The position numbers were made by a program, and so were the translations under genes. Source: Atherinomorus stipes (lineage: Eukaryota; Chordata; Actinopteri; Atheriniformes; Atherinidae). Taken from it: a stretch of 64,000 nucleotides of DNA. The stretch lies in assembly GCA_023101725.1 (NCBI GenBank), contig JALJCO010007119.1, forward strand, positions 744,001 to 808,000, read 5' to 3'. Below, piece by piece: positions 48,116-59,901 of the stretch. The notes beneath the pieces were generated by a model, which ran no database searches, was not told the origin of the DNA, and saw only the letters and a list, made by a program, of their open reading frames with translations. Numbering within the stretch: the stretch's first letter is position 1; each line of letters opens with the position of its first letter.

Positions 48116-48263
48116 CATATATCAAACTAATAAAACCCACTTAGCATTTTACATCAATCCCTTAAAGCATACCATTTTCTTCACATTATGAAGTATAATC
48201 TGTTTATTATATAGAATTATGAACATCAAACAAAGCAGCGAGTGAGGCGCAAGTTTCTGCTGC

Positions 48264-48345
48264 GATGAAATGAAAGGAAAAATACTTTATTTATCCCAGA
48301 ATGGAAATTCAGTATTTCAGTATACAATATAACATATACAAATAA
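48264..48345. repeat. Fish dispersed repeat (ATCCCAGA-TGGAAATTC type), partial copy 2
   Basis: The stretch aatactttatttatcccaga followed by atggaaattcag matches the 5' portion of the repeat at 44440-44583. The following AACAATA-rich stretch is simple sequence. Confidence 0.45.
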
Positions 48346-49300
48346 ACAATACAACAATAATAATCAGTCAGTTTTGTTCTTCAGGGTGATGGCTGAAAAA
48401 GCAATGCTGACCTTTCTGGCATAGCTTGCCTTTAAGCCAAATGCTAACACCATACTAACAGCACTGTAATTGTGATCTTTCTGTTTCAGTTAACTGTGAT
48501 AGCAAAATCAGAATTTAGAAAGAAGTATTATTAATTTTTGTATTGTTTGGTTTTTAAAGTTATAGATAGTAAACCTGTAGAGCATGATAAAGAGATTATG
48601 AATTTAGTTCGAAACACATAAACAGAAGTAGTTTATTGAATGCTAAGAGGAAAAAGAATTGTAACAAACTATTATTTAATCATGTAGTAATTTTTACAAA
48701 CTATTACAACACAGATAAGAAACGCATACAGCCTACAGAGCATAAATCTTATATTTGATTATAGAATGATGGATAAAGTCATTTCATTGCCTCATCAGAC
48801 TTTTATTGAGATGTGCAAAGCTGAAATACAGACATTAAAAAGCCCATGAACTCCACAAACTACTCAGATGCCTTTAAAGATATATTTCCTTCAATAGAAC
48901 AAGTACATTAAGAAAGTAACCAAGGACTCTTTGGCTCTGGGTCATTTAAAGGTTTATTCTTGATAAAAGAAGAGAAGAAAAGTTTCTCCTCACTGTTGCC
49001 AATTCACGTGTTGGGTTTTTGTCTGTGTAAATGTATTTAAATTGACATAATCATGAGCGGCATGAAGTTTTTCTTGCGTGTGATGCTAAATAAAGATCAG
49101 CTCCTCAAATCTTAAACATTTTGGTCAGATATTTAGCCTTGTTGGCCATAGTTATTCCAAATAAATGTTACATCTGTTACATCAAATGATCTGTTACCTT
49201 CAATTGTGACAGATCCTTGTGGGTTTAAATGACCCATGACAGAGAGAAAAACACTGACATTGAACTTTGCAATAACAATCTTCTTGTGTCCCGACTACAG

Positions 49301-49387
49301 GTGACAAAGCGACCATGTTTCCGGTTGTGGACATCGACCAGAACGATATAGTGGACACTAATGGAGCAGGAGATGCCTTTGTGGGAG
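49301..49387 (+). CDS. adk: adk coding exon with catalytic DTNGAGDAF motif
   Basis: The acceptor is gactacag and the donor gtatga. The first two bases complete a Gly codon begun at 37111, and the last base begins another Gly codon. The exon contains DKATMFPVVDIDQNDIV followed by DTNGAGDAFVG. That last block is the pfkB family signature: the Asp of GAGD is the catalytic base that deprotonates the 5'-OH of adenosine, and the glycines form the anion hole. All key residues are intact, so nothing suggests a pseudogene. Confidence 0.97.
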
Positions 49388-49590
49388 GTATGACCCCGTC
49401 ATCTACGCAGCCCAAATTCTGTTTACATCCCAAATGAATCTTTGAGACCAGCTAACTTTATAACATTACAATGTCTCCAGAATTTATTAACTAATCAGCA
49501 CCAGATAAAACAAACCTCATGTTGATCCTGCTGTGGAGGAAACTGCACTGACCCTTTATCTTAAAGCTACAATTACATGGATGAGTTTAA

Positions 49591-49773
<183 letters not shown>

Positions 49774-50190
49774 TGAATCCCAACTTGTCTTTCCATCAAG
49801 AAACTACTTGTACTTGTATGCTTCAGGATTTTATGTGCATTTTTGTATTTACAGTGACTGACTTTATGGGACTAATTGCTGCAGCTTGACTGTTTAATCA
49901 AGCTCGAATAAGCAACTCAGATGTTGTAGTACAATTCAGAGTATTAAATGGTATTTGAATATGTTTATGCACAAAGGAGTATCCAATAAGAATACAAGCC
50001 TTAAGATATTATAGAGAAAAGTTTAAGAGTTTAAACATTACAGCACTAAACGTTATTTTGCTCTGTGTCCAACCATCACCTCCTTATTACTCTGGCTCTG
50101 GCTTGAAAAGGTAAATTTTTTTTGCTTTGTTTACATTTAAAATGGTGCCACAGACTTATCGTCAAAAACACAATAAAGCATCTACAGTTT
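49774..50190 (+). terminator. adk: adk 3' UTR with candidate poly(A) signals
   Basis: After the TGA the sequence becomes AT-rich and non-coding. Two poly(A) hexamers are visible: ATTAAA at 49943-49948, and the canonical AATAAA at 50172-50177, followed within about 15 nt by a T-rich stretch that fits the downstream element. I infer that cleavage at about 50190 is most likely, with the first signal as a possible short form. The true end needs transcript data. Confidence 0.55.
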
Positions 50191-52789
50191 TTTTTTTTTT
50201 AATACCAGTAAATTGATAATTACATTTCTTCCATTGGAGTTTTTGTGCTACGAGGAAGTGATGGTGGCACAGAAGTGGTATATTTATTGGTGTAAAGTAT
50301 AAATATAAAGCAGCTAATTAAAGTTTTTATCTTTTATGCCTGAAAAGTACACAATACAAAATACAGTATATTGTAATTTCAGAGTATTTCTTCAGCTGTA
50401 AAGCTGCAGACATCATTGATCGGGTACTATTACAGGTGGTTTTTCATTTCCATAGGTTAAATTTTAAAGGTGAAAACTGGAAACATTTTTCTCTGTATCA
50501 TACAAATAAACAGATATTACATTCATCTTGTACTGAAACAAAGTTACTTTTGTTGAACCAACAGGTGTGCACACTCGAAAGGAAAGACTAAACAAAACCC
50601 AGAGAGTTGGTGAATTTCCCTTTGTTTAATCAACGGGGGCAGTCTCATGCTAATCACTTTTGGTCAGCTCAACACCCTCTATTATGGTCATGGTGCCCTG
50701 GCTCTCCTCAAGTCACCCCCCCCCTGCTCGCCGGGTCCTAACTGGACTTTCGGCGTCTGGAGCTGCAGGGCTGCAGGAGATCATTTTTCTCAGTTTAAGG
50801 GATTAGTGGTTGCTCTTCGCTACGACCATTAAAGGGACCTGAAAATTAGGCTGATCCTTCGTACCCAGCTGTGCTGTCGCTGGGGGTTGCAGACAGGGAT
50901 CAGAGGGAGGCCCCCTCCTCCCCCCTCTCCCTCCCAAACCCTCCTGCTTACCAGCAGAAGTGTTGAGCAGCATCTTGGGTGTTTTGTTAGAAATAATTCA
51001 ACACTCATCTGTTCTACACAGAAGCATAATTGAGAATAATAGTTTCCTCCCTCTTGAACAACTTATTACATTATATTTTCTTTCATTTTCTTTGTGCATA
51101 TTAGAGGAAATCCAGTGTTTACACTGCCTGCGTGAGAGCTCTGATTTCTGTAATGAGGCATAGTTTATGCATATATGCTAATTGGGGCCATCTAGGTGAA
51201 AACATTCTCCAGCCAAAATGTTATTAACAACTTTGAGACACTTTTTTTTTCATCAGCATTTTTTTAAGGCTTCACACAGATGCGCTATGAAAAGGACCAC
51301 ATTTCTGATTGGGCAAGATCACACCCCGTGGCAGCTGGTTCATTTGCTTCTCAAGATGACAGATGGCAAAACACAAACACAAAAAGAGAGAGCCATGATT
51401 AAGTAATGAGAATGCCTGCCACAATAAGGAAACTACTTTTCTCACTTTTCCTGCTAAACTTTTGCCTTGCTCAGTGAATGCGGGAGGTGAAAACGCAAAC
51501 ATAAAAAGAGAATTTGACATACATTTTACGATACTTGGAAAGGTGGTGAGCTGTATATATTTTTATTTTTGCCAAATGACAATTATGTAGCCTAAAACTC
51601 TTTTGTCATTTGCAGGTTTTAGTTAAATAGTCTTTTAGCTGCTTTAAGGGAGGAGCAGAAAAGCTTGACTTTGTGACAAGCGGATTCACAAATATAATCT
51701 TTTTTTATTTAATATGGGTAAAGGAGTAACTGGGGCCCTGGCCGGTGTTTTGCCCCGCAGATGGGCAGCAGTGTTTGTGAACACCAGTGTGGCAGTTGGC
51801 AGGGATTGAGGAGGGGGATGGGCAGATTGCAATGGCACATGCTCCAATTCAAATTATCCCTGGACCCATGCAGCAGTGGAGGACCTGCTGGGGCCCAGGG
51901 TGGCATTCATTATAGCCAGACACAGGCAGGTTTTGGTCAGCACCTCCTTCCTGACACCAGTCCTAAAAAGCACCTAATCTGGACAGTCTTTATTCACATT
52001 CCACCTGCTTTGACAATTTTGTTTTTTCAGTAATGCCTCAATTGCATGTCTCATTTGCCCATATTTACCACAGCCGTCTGTAAGAGGATCAAAATAAATG
52101 TCAAGCACTGAATAGCAGGAATAATTTTACAAATTTGGAAAATGCTTACATGTCAGTAAAAACAGCAAGGTAATGGGAAGGATGGCCAAATGACAAGACA
52201 ATTAACACATATTACATGAATGCAAATCAGAGGTGTGTGGGAAATCTTTTAAAAGCTGTTTGTACAGTACTGTTTATAATCTGATGGGAAGTTACCAATT
52301 ATCTCTCTAATTGCATCTGTATTACTGCATGAAAATTTAGCTTTGTCATTTCTTATGCTGCTAAAGGATTGAGTGAGGGAAATACATGTTTAAAAACTGA
52401 AAAAATGTACTGATTTTCCATTATTGCTAACAACTATTGCTCTATCTTGGACTTGGCAAAGTTAATTAACTGATTAGAGAGTAATATCCCTTATGGCTCT
52501 GAGTAAAATTGGTCAGTGCCAGAAATTGCTGTAATTTTGAAATTTTAAAAAAAAAGTCTGATATGATGTGTTTATGTCCGTCACATTTCAGCGTGTACTT
52601 CACATCACTGCAAGTTTAAAAATGCCCATAGGGTATTGATGTTAATGGGAGTGTTACATAAAAATGTTATGTAGCCCGTGGAGGCAAAATCCACTCAAAA
52701 CACAAGTGTGAAAATGTTCCTCTTGGCTCATCACTGGACGTGTTGATGGAGGGGGGGAAAAGTGAAATTGACAATATCATTGTAGGAGC
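50191..52789. other. adk-kat6b intergenic region
   Basis: Non-coding. The segment at 50590-50960 is GC-richer than its surroundings and contains pyrimidine-rich stretches and tggactttcggcgtctgg. The segment at 51080-51210 includes tttatgcatatatgctaatt, an octamer-like AT-rich site. Both could be regulatory elements upstream of kat6b. I saw no open frame with protein similarity. Confidence 0.6.
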
Positions 52790-54620
52790 GCACTAAAGGG
52801 GCGACGGTCCGCTCCACTACACTGAAGTAGGGATGTCTACAGTGGAAGAAGAAGAAGGGGAGGGTACCACTTTGTCACAGGCTGCTATGTAGATTAACCT
52901 TTCAATTAGTTGTTATCAGGTCCTCTCCATGTCTCGGCGCAAGCTTTTCAGCCTTCGATTTAAGACGTCAAATCCCACGAAATCGCTCGGATATGTCGCT
53001 TCACATTTATCCTTCGACGTGATAATGAAGAGGAGTATCCGAGGGGGGAAAAACTTAAAGAGGTAAACTACCAGCAAATATTTACGGTAGCCTGTGCTCT
53101 TTTTTTTCCTTCTTCTTCTTTAGTTAGGTATGTTCATCTTTGCTTGAAACTTGGCGATAATTTGTTGTTTCTTTCCGCCGCTGGCGGCAGATTCGATTAA
53201 GGTTTGTGCAACATCTTAACAAAACGACGTCTAACCCAAGGAGGCTGTGTATCATTTCCCTAATATAATATGGAAAATGAGAGCGGAGCTGAAGCTGAGA
53301 AATGGGAGCTCGGAAAACTAGCGATACATAATTGAGAAGCAGTGATGAAGGAGCTCCTCTCCCAGCTGCCGTGTTAACTTGTATTCCCCGCTGAACATCT
53401 CTTTGCCCTCCAGGGCTCACTATTTGTCCTCATTGGAGATATTTGATAGTTAATGGTGATAAAGAGGTCATGCCATCATTGCGCGGCGCAACACGGGACG
53501 TTAATAATTCCGCTTGCAAGACATAAAGCCGAGCAGAAAAACCTACTTTTTAACCAAGCGGAACGTGCATTTATTGACTCTAAATTTCATGTCACGTAGT
53601 TTAAACGTTAAATATCAGGAGAATTATGGCTCCTCTCGGGGAAATAATGAAAAAGGAATGAAGATAAAGACGAGGGAAAGGCGATAGCTTGGGGTGTATT
53701 TTGCATGCAGTAGTATATGTATATGTCTGTAATTATTTATTATTATTTGTTAAATGTCATATGTTCCACTTTAAGTCAGCGCTGAAACCTTTGCAGGTTT
53801 TATGCAAACAAATGATAGATTTAACAAACAGCCAATTAAAGTCTAAAACGATCCAAATCACTTTCAAGTGTAACCAACTGTTTCAAGGAGGAATCTAAGT
53901 AAAGGTGGGCTGGTGTTAAACGCTCTGTAAATTAGGTTAAATATTTATCTCGTGCAATTACCACTCAGACAGTTAACGCATGTTATAGCGTCTTTGTAAC
54001 GTAATAACAATCTATTGCTTTGGTTAGAGCCGTAAGTTAAGATTTTATGAGTGTTAGAGGTGAATGATATCAATTCATCACTGGAGGCACCTTAAGAGGC
54101 GGGTCAATTGAGTGAAGTGACAGATCATACAGCCAGTGCCGTGCCTCTTAGAGTGAGCTCATACATAAAGATTGACAAGTGCTTTATCAAACCAGAAATC
54201 GGATCTTGTCTTTACAGCCAATATTGAAGTTGCTAGGGAGGGCACATTAGTGTAGGTAAGGTTTAATGAGACTCCATTGGATTGTAATCAGCGTCATGTC
54301 GGATTCATGTAAACTACAACATTGTAACAAAATGGCGACTGTTTAGGTGACATCAGTAATGCTGGCAACACTGTCATTTATCAGCTCAACTCAGCGGAAC
54401 ACAACTCCTGGTTTGTTACGTAGTTATTACCGGCTTCTTTTCTTCGCTAAACGGCTCGATGGCGACTGCAGACGTGCCTCGAGCGCCTAAACAGCAGCTG
54501 TCAGGAAGTGAGCATTGATTATACGTGTGTCATTAAAAGCTCGCGCTGGATCAGTTTGTCGCTGCGGACGTCGAGCTGTCAAAAAAAGTCTCGCGCGGGC
54601 AGCTAACGATTAAACTTTAT
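52790..54620 (+). promoter_or_regulatory. kat6b: CpG-rich region, likely kat6b promoter and 5' non-coding exon(s)
   Basis: CpG is depleted elsewhere in the window but frequent here, with dense clusters at about 52930-53060, 53470-53530 and 54420-54620 (for example cggctcgatggcgactgc and agtctcgcgcgggcagc). There is no TATA box near the clusters. Plausible exon ends with splice donors are at 53062|53063 (ttaaagag then gtaaac) and 54507|54508 (caggaa then gtgagc). Either could splice to the acceptor at 55131, since mammalian KAT6B has non-coding first exons. The start site(s) cannot be placed from sequence alone. The position just upstream of the first coding exon supports a kat6b promoter. Confidence 0.6.
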
Positions 54621-55131
54621 TTCGATATTGAAAACGTTTTTATTCAGTTTGTGGGTTAGATAGAGAAACGTTACCGTGATATAATGGAAATGACGCGCTG
54701 CTAAAAGTAAATTTGTAAGGTTTTTCCCCCCCTTCTCTGTTTTTAATGTCGAAAAAGAAATCTGAAACCGAAAATATTTGTCTTTCGATGAGAGTGTGCA
54801 TACTTTTCTGGAAGTCAGTGGAAGTTTCTGGCTACCTGTCATGCTGTGAAAACTTGCTACTTTTGGAAAATAGTCTCTTTTGAATTGGACATCTGGTTTG
54901 GTGTGTGGATTATGGTGTCAGACTATGGATTAAGTCACTCTGATTTCTTTAGCAGCCATGACAGCGCCTGCATCTGTTTTTATCCATCTGTTTCTCATGT
55001 TTTAGCACATCTTAAAACCCTTGCATTCCTTTGACTTAGCCTTTACACCCCCATTTACCTCCATCTACTTCATATAATGTGAATGAGAAACTGTTCTGAA
55101 AGTGTTCTTGTTTTTCTCTTTTCCTTTTCAG

Positions 55132-55364
55132 ATTTGATCTGGGAGTTTAACAAACACAGTTCCAGGTCAGCTGATAATTACCACTGTGGAATTTACTAGT
55201 GCCAACTTTTCCTCAGTTTCACCTCAGGATTGTGAAGAATTGTCTGGATGCTTTCGTGGAGCATATCTTCTTGACCTTATTAAGGATGTGGATGTACCCA
55301 GTTTTCAGCTGCAGAAAGAGGGAATCTTTATGGATCACATTTTTGTGAGGCTAATTGTTCAACC
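55132..55364 (+). other. kat6b: kat6b 5' UTR part of first coding exon, with upstream ATGs
   Basis: The exon acceptor ttccttttcag ends at 55131, and the coding ATG follows 233 nt later. Four upstream ATGs lie between. One at 55248 gives 8 codons and stops. One at 55286 gives 20 codons to 55348, with 55292 nested in frame inside it. One at 55330 gives 13 codons and ends at TAA 55369-55371, overlapping the main start. Their contexts are mostly weak, with T at -3 for 55248, 55292 and 55330. The main ATG has A at -3 and G at +4. This suggests leaky scanning and possible translational damping. Confidence 0.75.
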
Positions 55365-55982
55365 ATGGTAAAACTTGCAAACCCTCTCTACACGGGGTGG
55401 ATTCTTGAAGCAATACAGAAAATCAAAAGGCAAAAGCAGAGGCCCTCAGAGGAGAGAATTTGTCATGCGGTGGCCACATCGCATGGACTGGACAAGAAGA
55501 CCGTCCTTGAGCAGTTGGAATTAAGTGTTCATGATGGCTCTATCCTCAAGGTTACAAATAAGGGAAGCGCCTCCTACAAGGACCCAGGAAATCCCGGAAG
55601 ACTTGGATCAATCTTGCCTGCAAATGCATCTGTGCCATCAAAGGAATCTATATGGAATTCAAGTGATCTGCGCCATATTGATTGGAATAAAATAATTAAC
55701 AGGGCCATCGAAGGCCTGGATGATACCCATGGCTCCTCTCTTAAAAACATTGAGAGGTATCTGAGGAATCAGGATGATCTTTCAAACATTGTTGATAATC
55801 CTGCTTTCCGCCAGAGGTTGAGGCTGGCGGCTAAGCGGTCGGTTAACAACGGAAGGTTGTTGAAAAATGGCCCACGGTATAAGCTCAGCCATGGCAATGT
55901 GGAAGGAAGGAGCTCCAGGTGTCCAAGTGCTTCCCCCTTGGTCCTGTCATCAGTGACACTCCTCCCCCATGAGCGAGACCAG
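55365..55982 (+). CDS. kat6b: kat6b first coding exon (206 codons): winged-helix/H15 N-terminus
   Basis: The start is at ATG 55365 (aaccATGg). It gives [10 protein letters not shown], the invariant KAT6A/KAT6B N-terminus, and the donor is gtatgc after Gln-206. Residues 1-75 form the first winged-helix-like unit ([43 protein letters not shown]). Residues 100-175 form the H15-like second unit ([45 protein letters not shown]). The exon ends with the linker [13 protein letters not shown] sequence before the PHD fingers. In the family this region binds DNA (CpG-rich) and helps chromatin targeting. Residue 11 is Gly (ggg) where mammalian KAT6A and KAT6B have Glu. Confidence 0.97.
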
Positions 55983-58900
55983 GTATGCACACCTTGGCCT
56001 CTGCATTCTCATTCCTTCACTTCACGTTAATTCCCATTTCACACTGATCTTTCCAGGATCTTCTGCTGCAGCTGTCACTCCATTACCAACAATAGGCACC
56101 CTTATCGCCACAACTGTTTAAAAAAAGATTTTGTTATAAATGTGTTACTGATTTCCACCTTCTTATCTAGCTTACCATGCAACAGAGCTTTGTTTTGAAG
56201 TAAAGACTCTTTGGGACTTCCATGGAGGCATTTATATAATATCACCACCAAGTAAGAAGGATGAAAGGTTGGGCTTCCACTGTGTGGATTTACTCAAACA
56301 GGAATTTTATGATTGTGGTCTTAATCTTAAGGATTTAGATTTCAGAGGTCAGAAACAACGCCATCTAGAGTCCATCTCTTTAAGGCTGTGTTCCTGGTGG
56401 TTTCCATAATATGAGAGCTTGGATAATCAGAAAGTCATGCTGACAGTGTGTGGTAGACAGTCTGCTGTGGGCTTCCCACAAGTTATGTAACTCTAGCCTA
56501 ATGACCTTAAAGGATGTGGCCTGCTGTCTTGTGAGTTGCATAGGATTAGTGAACAGAATTGGAATATTTTATTGGTAATTTGCAAGGGCGTGAGAATGTG
56601 TTGCAAAAACACGCCAGAATTTCATGAAACTACATGTGGCTGCTATGACCTTTGAGCAGACGGAAATGTCCCAGAGAGGAAACAAAACTGCATAAACACA
56701 CTTCCAGGTTACATTGTGTGTGATGCTTTTGCCACCTCAGGGGTGGCTCAGAGTTTGTAGGGATTATGTTTCTGTTACTGATGCCTGGCAATATCGCACA
56801 CTGCAGGCAAATGTCTGTACAGTGACAACACTTTTGTAATTGCAATGCGATTTTAAGACACTGTCAAGTGCAGCATAGTGTGTGGTGGAAAATTGTTGTC
56901 ATTGTGTGGCTTTAAGTGAAGTGTGTAGTCATCTAAATAGTGGGTTGTGGCTTTTTCCACGTCTTGTGTTGAGCCTTATCAAGATTAAGTTTAGCCGTGT
57001 ACTCTGTGCACAAGTTTCTGCAGCTGAAGTGGTGAGCGGTATGAGCCAATAGAGATGTCACTCTGCTCCTCACCAGTTTCACAGTGAATAATCAAGAAGC
57101 GACACCTTGATACTGCAGCCACAACTGTGACTGTGTCTGTGGTCAGGCCAAAAGTGAAACTGAGAACTGTTTAGAGACACAGTGTCCTGCAATGCTTCTC
57201 ATAGCCGAGGAAGGCCTGCTGTTTTCCATTTGGAACATTTCAACCTATTGCTCCCGGCCTGATGACATCACCTTCCCAGTTCAGGTTTAACATTCACTTC
57301 AAAGGATGACACATCTCTGCCTGCTTAGTTGTTAAGGCACAACGGGAGTGTGTGTGTGCTGAGAATAAGAGATACTTTGAGGTTAAAAAGAAAGAGCAGT
57401 CTTGGTTTAGAGTTTATTAGATTCTGAAGAGACTCTGGCAGGAACAAAGGCAAGGAATGAGGTTTTTTTTTCCTGCTGTGTTATGCAACCACTTGAGCTC
57501 ACTCTCTCTCTACCAGCAGTGTTCTAATAGGACCCCACCCCCTCACTCAGGACAGCCTGCTCTTTTGAAGCAGCATAATTTCCTGTAATGTACTTAATTT
57601 AGAATCCCCAAGAAAATCATCAGCATCTCTTTAGCTATGTTTGTCTCTCTATTTTTGCCTTTTTGCCCAGTACAGCTGGCAAATAGCTATTGATTTTAAT
57701 CACCTGACCTAGATATATTCCTGTTGGTAATTAATCCAATTCATTGCTGTGCAATGTTGGGGAATATTACTATAATTTATTATTATTGAAAATAACTTCA
57801 TCAGTTTGTTGTGAATGTGTATCATCAGTATACAGAGGTTTCACATAAACTTCATTATTGACTGTTTATTGCTTGTATCTTAAGTTATTTAGCAAAATAC
57901 TGTTTTTTTTTTCTCCAAAAACCCATTAAAACATGATAAATGCATCGTAAGTAATCACAGCAGAGGCTTTGTTGTCAAATTCCTTTGCCTGCATCTTCTA
58001 GCCATAATAACACAGAATGGCTTGTGATCAAGGAAGAAAAAAATTCCCTTTCTCTCAGCTGAATAAACATTATTTGACCCGTGATAAGGATTTCTGTGGT
58101 CAGGTTAACGAAACACTGAGGCTACATTTACAGCCATGATCATTCGATGAAATTTTTGTACTACATGAAATGTGGAAAAATAATGAAAAATGCCCAAGAC
58201 AAGCTCTAAGAATCCAAGGTCTTCTCTCGAAATCCTTTTCTTTTTCCTTTCGTTTCTTTTCTTTTTTTTTTTTTACCAAATCTTTGCAGGCCAGAATCGA
58301 AATCTTCAATTTTAAGTTGAGAAAAGCCGGAACCATCACAAAAGTGTGTTGATTGTGAAGAATATTTAATCAACAGGCATGTTCAGAAGATTTGACTCAT
58401 TAGAGCAAAGTGTATTTTGATTTTCTTCCATATTTTGAACTGTGAGCCACAGTGTTAAGTCCTACAGGTGTAGCTCCATCGCACTTTAGACTTTGTGTGG
58501 TTTGATGTCGATAATCACAGCTGTGTTAGTAGCCTCTAATGCCAGTGCACACTTTCAAATATTGACCTGGCAGGTTGGAAAATAGAGTAATCACTGATGT
58601 GGCAGTAAACTATTTCCTCTCACGTAACAACTAATTGATACTGCCAGAAACTGCAACTGAATCGCTGCTACATCCTTGTTGCGTTTTCTCTCGGGGTTCA
58701 TTTGGACGGTGCAGCCGATTGAAAAGATGCTCCTGCCTCACGTTTGTTGACAAAAAGCATCTCCTATAACTCAATTGAAGGCCAGCTGGAGGTCAGCACC
58801 AGTGGATATTTGGGAGATGCAAATTTGGTTTGGTTCAGGATGTTGATCTGCGTCATAGAAACCGGGAACTAATTATGATCATCCCCCGAGTGTCATTCAA

Positions 58901-59792
58901 AGCTGCAGTCAATTGGCGAGGCCTGTGTGTGTAAACTGATGATGAGGTGAGTTATTTATGGTCACACCCAGCAAGTGGTATTTTCTATTAAGAACGTCCT
59001 CTCAGCACTCTGTTGCTGCTTTTGAGGCTTTTGCATGTGATCTAATATTTAAAATGAACTTTCTGAAAGCCATATTGCGTCTGTCTGAGATGAGTCTGGT
59101 CTTGATTTCAGCTGAAGATTTGTTACGTTTTGACTGGCTGCTGCTGTGTGAAGTAATGACACTAAGTCTTCTCTGCTCTCCCTCTGAAGTCAGCCTCCCT
59201 TCATTCTGACTGATCAATGGGGAAATCCTCTTAAACCTTGAGCTCATATTTTACTTCTTCTGAACTCAGCCATAAGCCCTTAAATGAGTGTTTGTTCTGA
59301 GACTTGCAACATTTACAGTGGATCATGGCAGTAACAATGAGAGCATGTTATATTATTGAGGTAATTTGATTACATGCTAGTTAATCCTTTCAGACCGGAG
59401 TGCAAGCTTTAAGAATTGGATTAAGCCCTTAAACTACGATTACCAAGATCACTTACACATTCAGATGTAATGGATAAAGGGGGGGTGGATCTCAAATGCA
59501 GCATATCTCTGAGGATGAGATTCATTTATTATTCATTTCTAGTCTGTGAGAACTCAGCTCTTTTTTTTTTTTTTCCATTCTGCGAGCATCTGCTTCCAGT
59601 TGATATTTTTGTGGCTGTTTCATTAAATCCACACTCGGGTTTTATCTTGCCTTAACCAGCTATATCTCCACAATGATCTAAAAAAATCCAGACAAAGATA
59701 ATACATCCAAAAACTAACAGGCTCCCAGGCTCTGCATATAAAACCCATTAATGTTTCTTAAACAGTTTGTTTCTGTTTGTGTTCCCACTCAG
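55983..59792 (+). other. kat6b: kat6b intron, 3.8 kb
   Basis: Runs from donor gtatgc to acceptor cactcag. It is AT-rich with T runs at 57901-57911 and 58260-58273. I recognised no repeat family and no exon in it. Confidence 0.85.
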
Positions 59793-59901
59793 CTCCGGGT
59801 CGACCCCATCCCAATATGCAGTTTCTGTCTTGGAACGAAAGAGTCAAATCGGGACAAGCGGCCAGAAGAGCTGCTGTCCTGTGCAGACTGTGGAAGCAGC
59901 G
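59793..59901 (+). CDS. kat6b: kat6b coding exon: PHD1, first half
   Basis: The acceptor is cccactcag and the donor gtaagt. It starts in phase 0 and ends one base into the Gly-243 codon. It encodes [20 protein letters not shown], then a segment to [10 protein letters not shown]. This gives zinc ligands Cys215 and Cys218 (CSFC) and Cys236 and Cys239 (CADC) of the first PHD finger. The double PHD finger reads histone H3 N-terminus with acylated K14. The sequence is nearly identical to human KAT6B. Confidence 0.97.

Noticed and set aside
54459..54518. Short ATG frame in the CpG region (MATADVPRAP...)
   Set aside because: Joining it to the kat6b exon at 55132 leads to an early stop and not to the KAT6B frame. 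It is probably just an upstream ATG or non-coding exon sequence.
55186..55371. 60-codon open frame before and overlapping the kat6b start
   Set aside because: It opens at GTG, not ATG. Only the last part (from ATG 55330) is a believable eukaryotic upstream frame, and that is reported.
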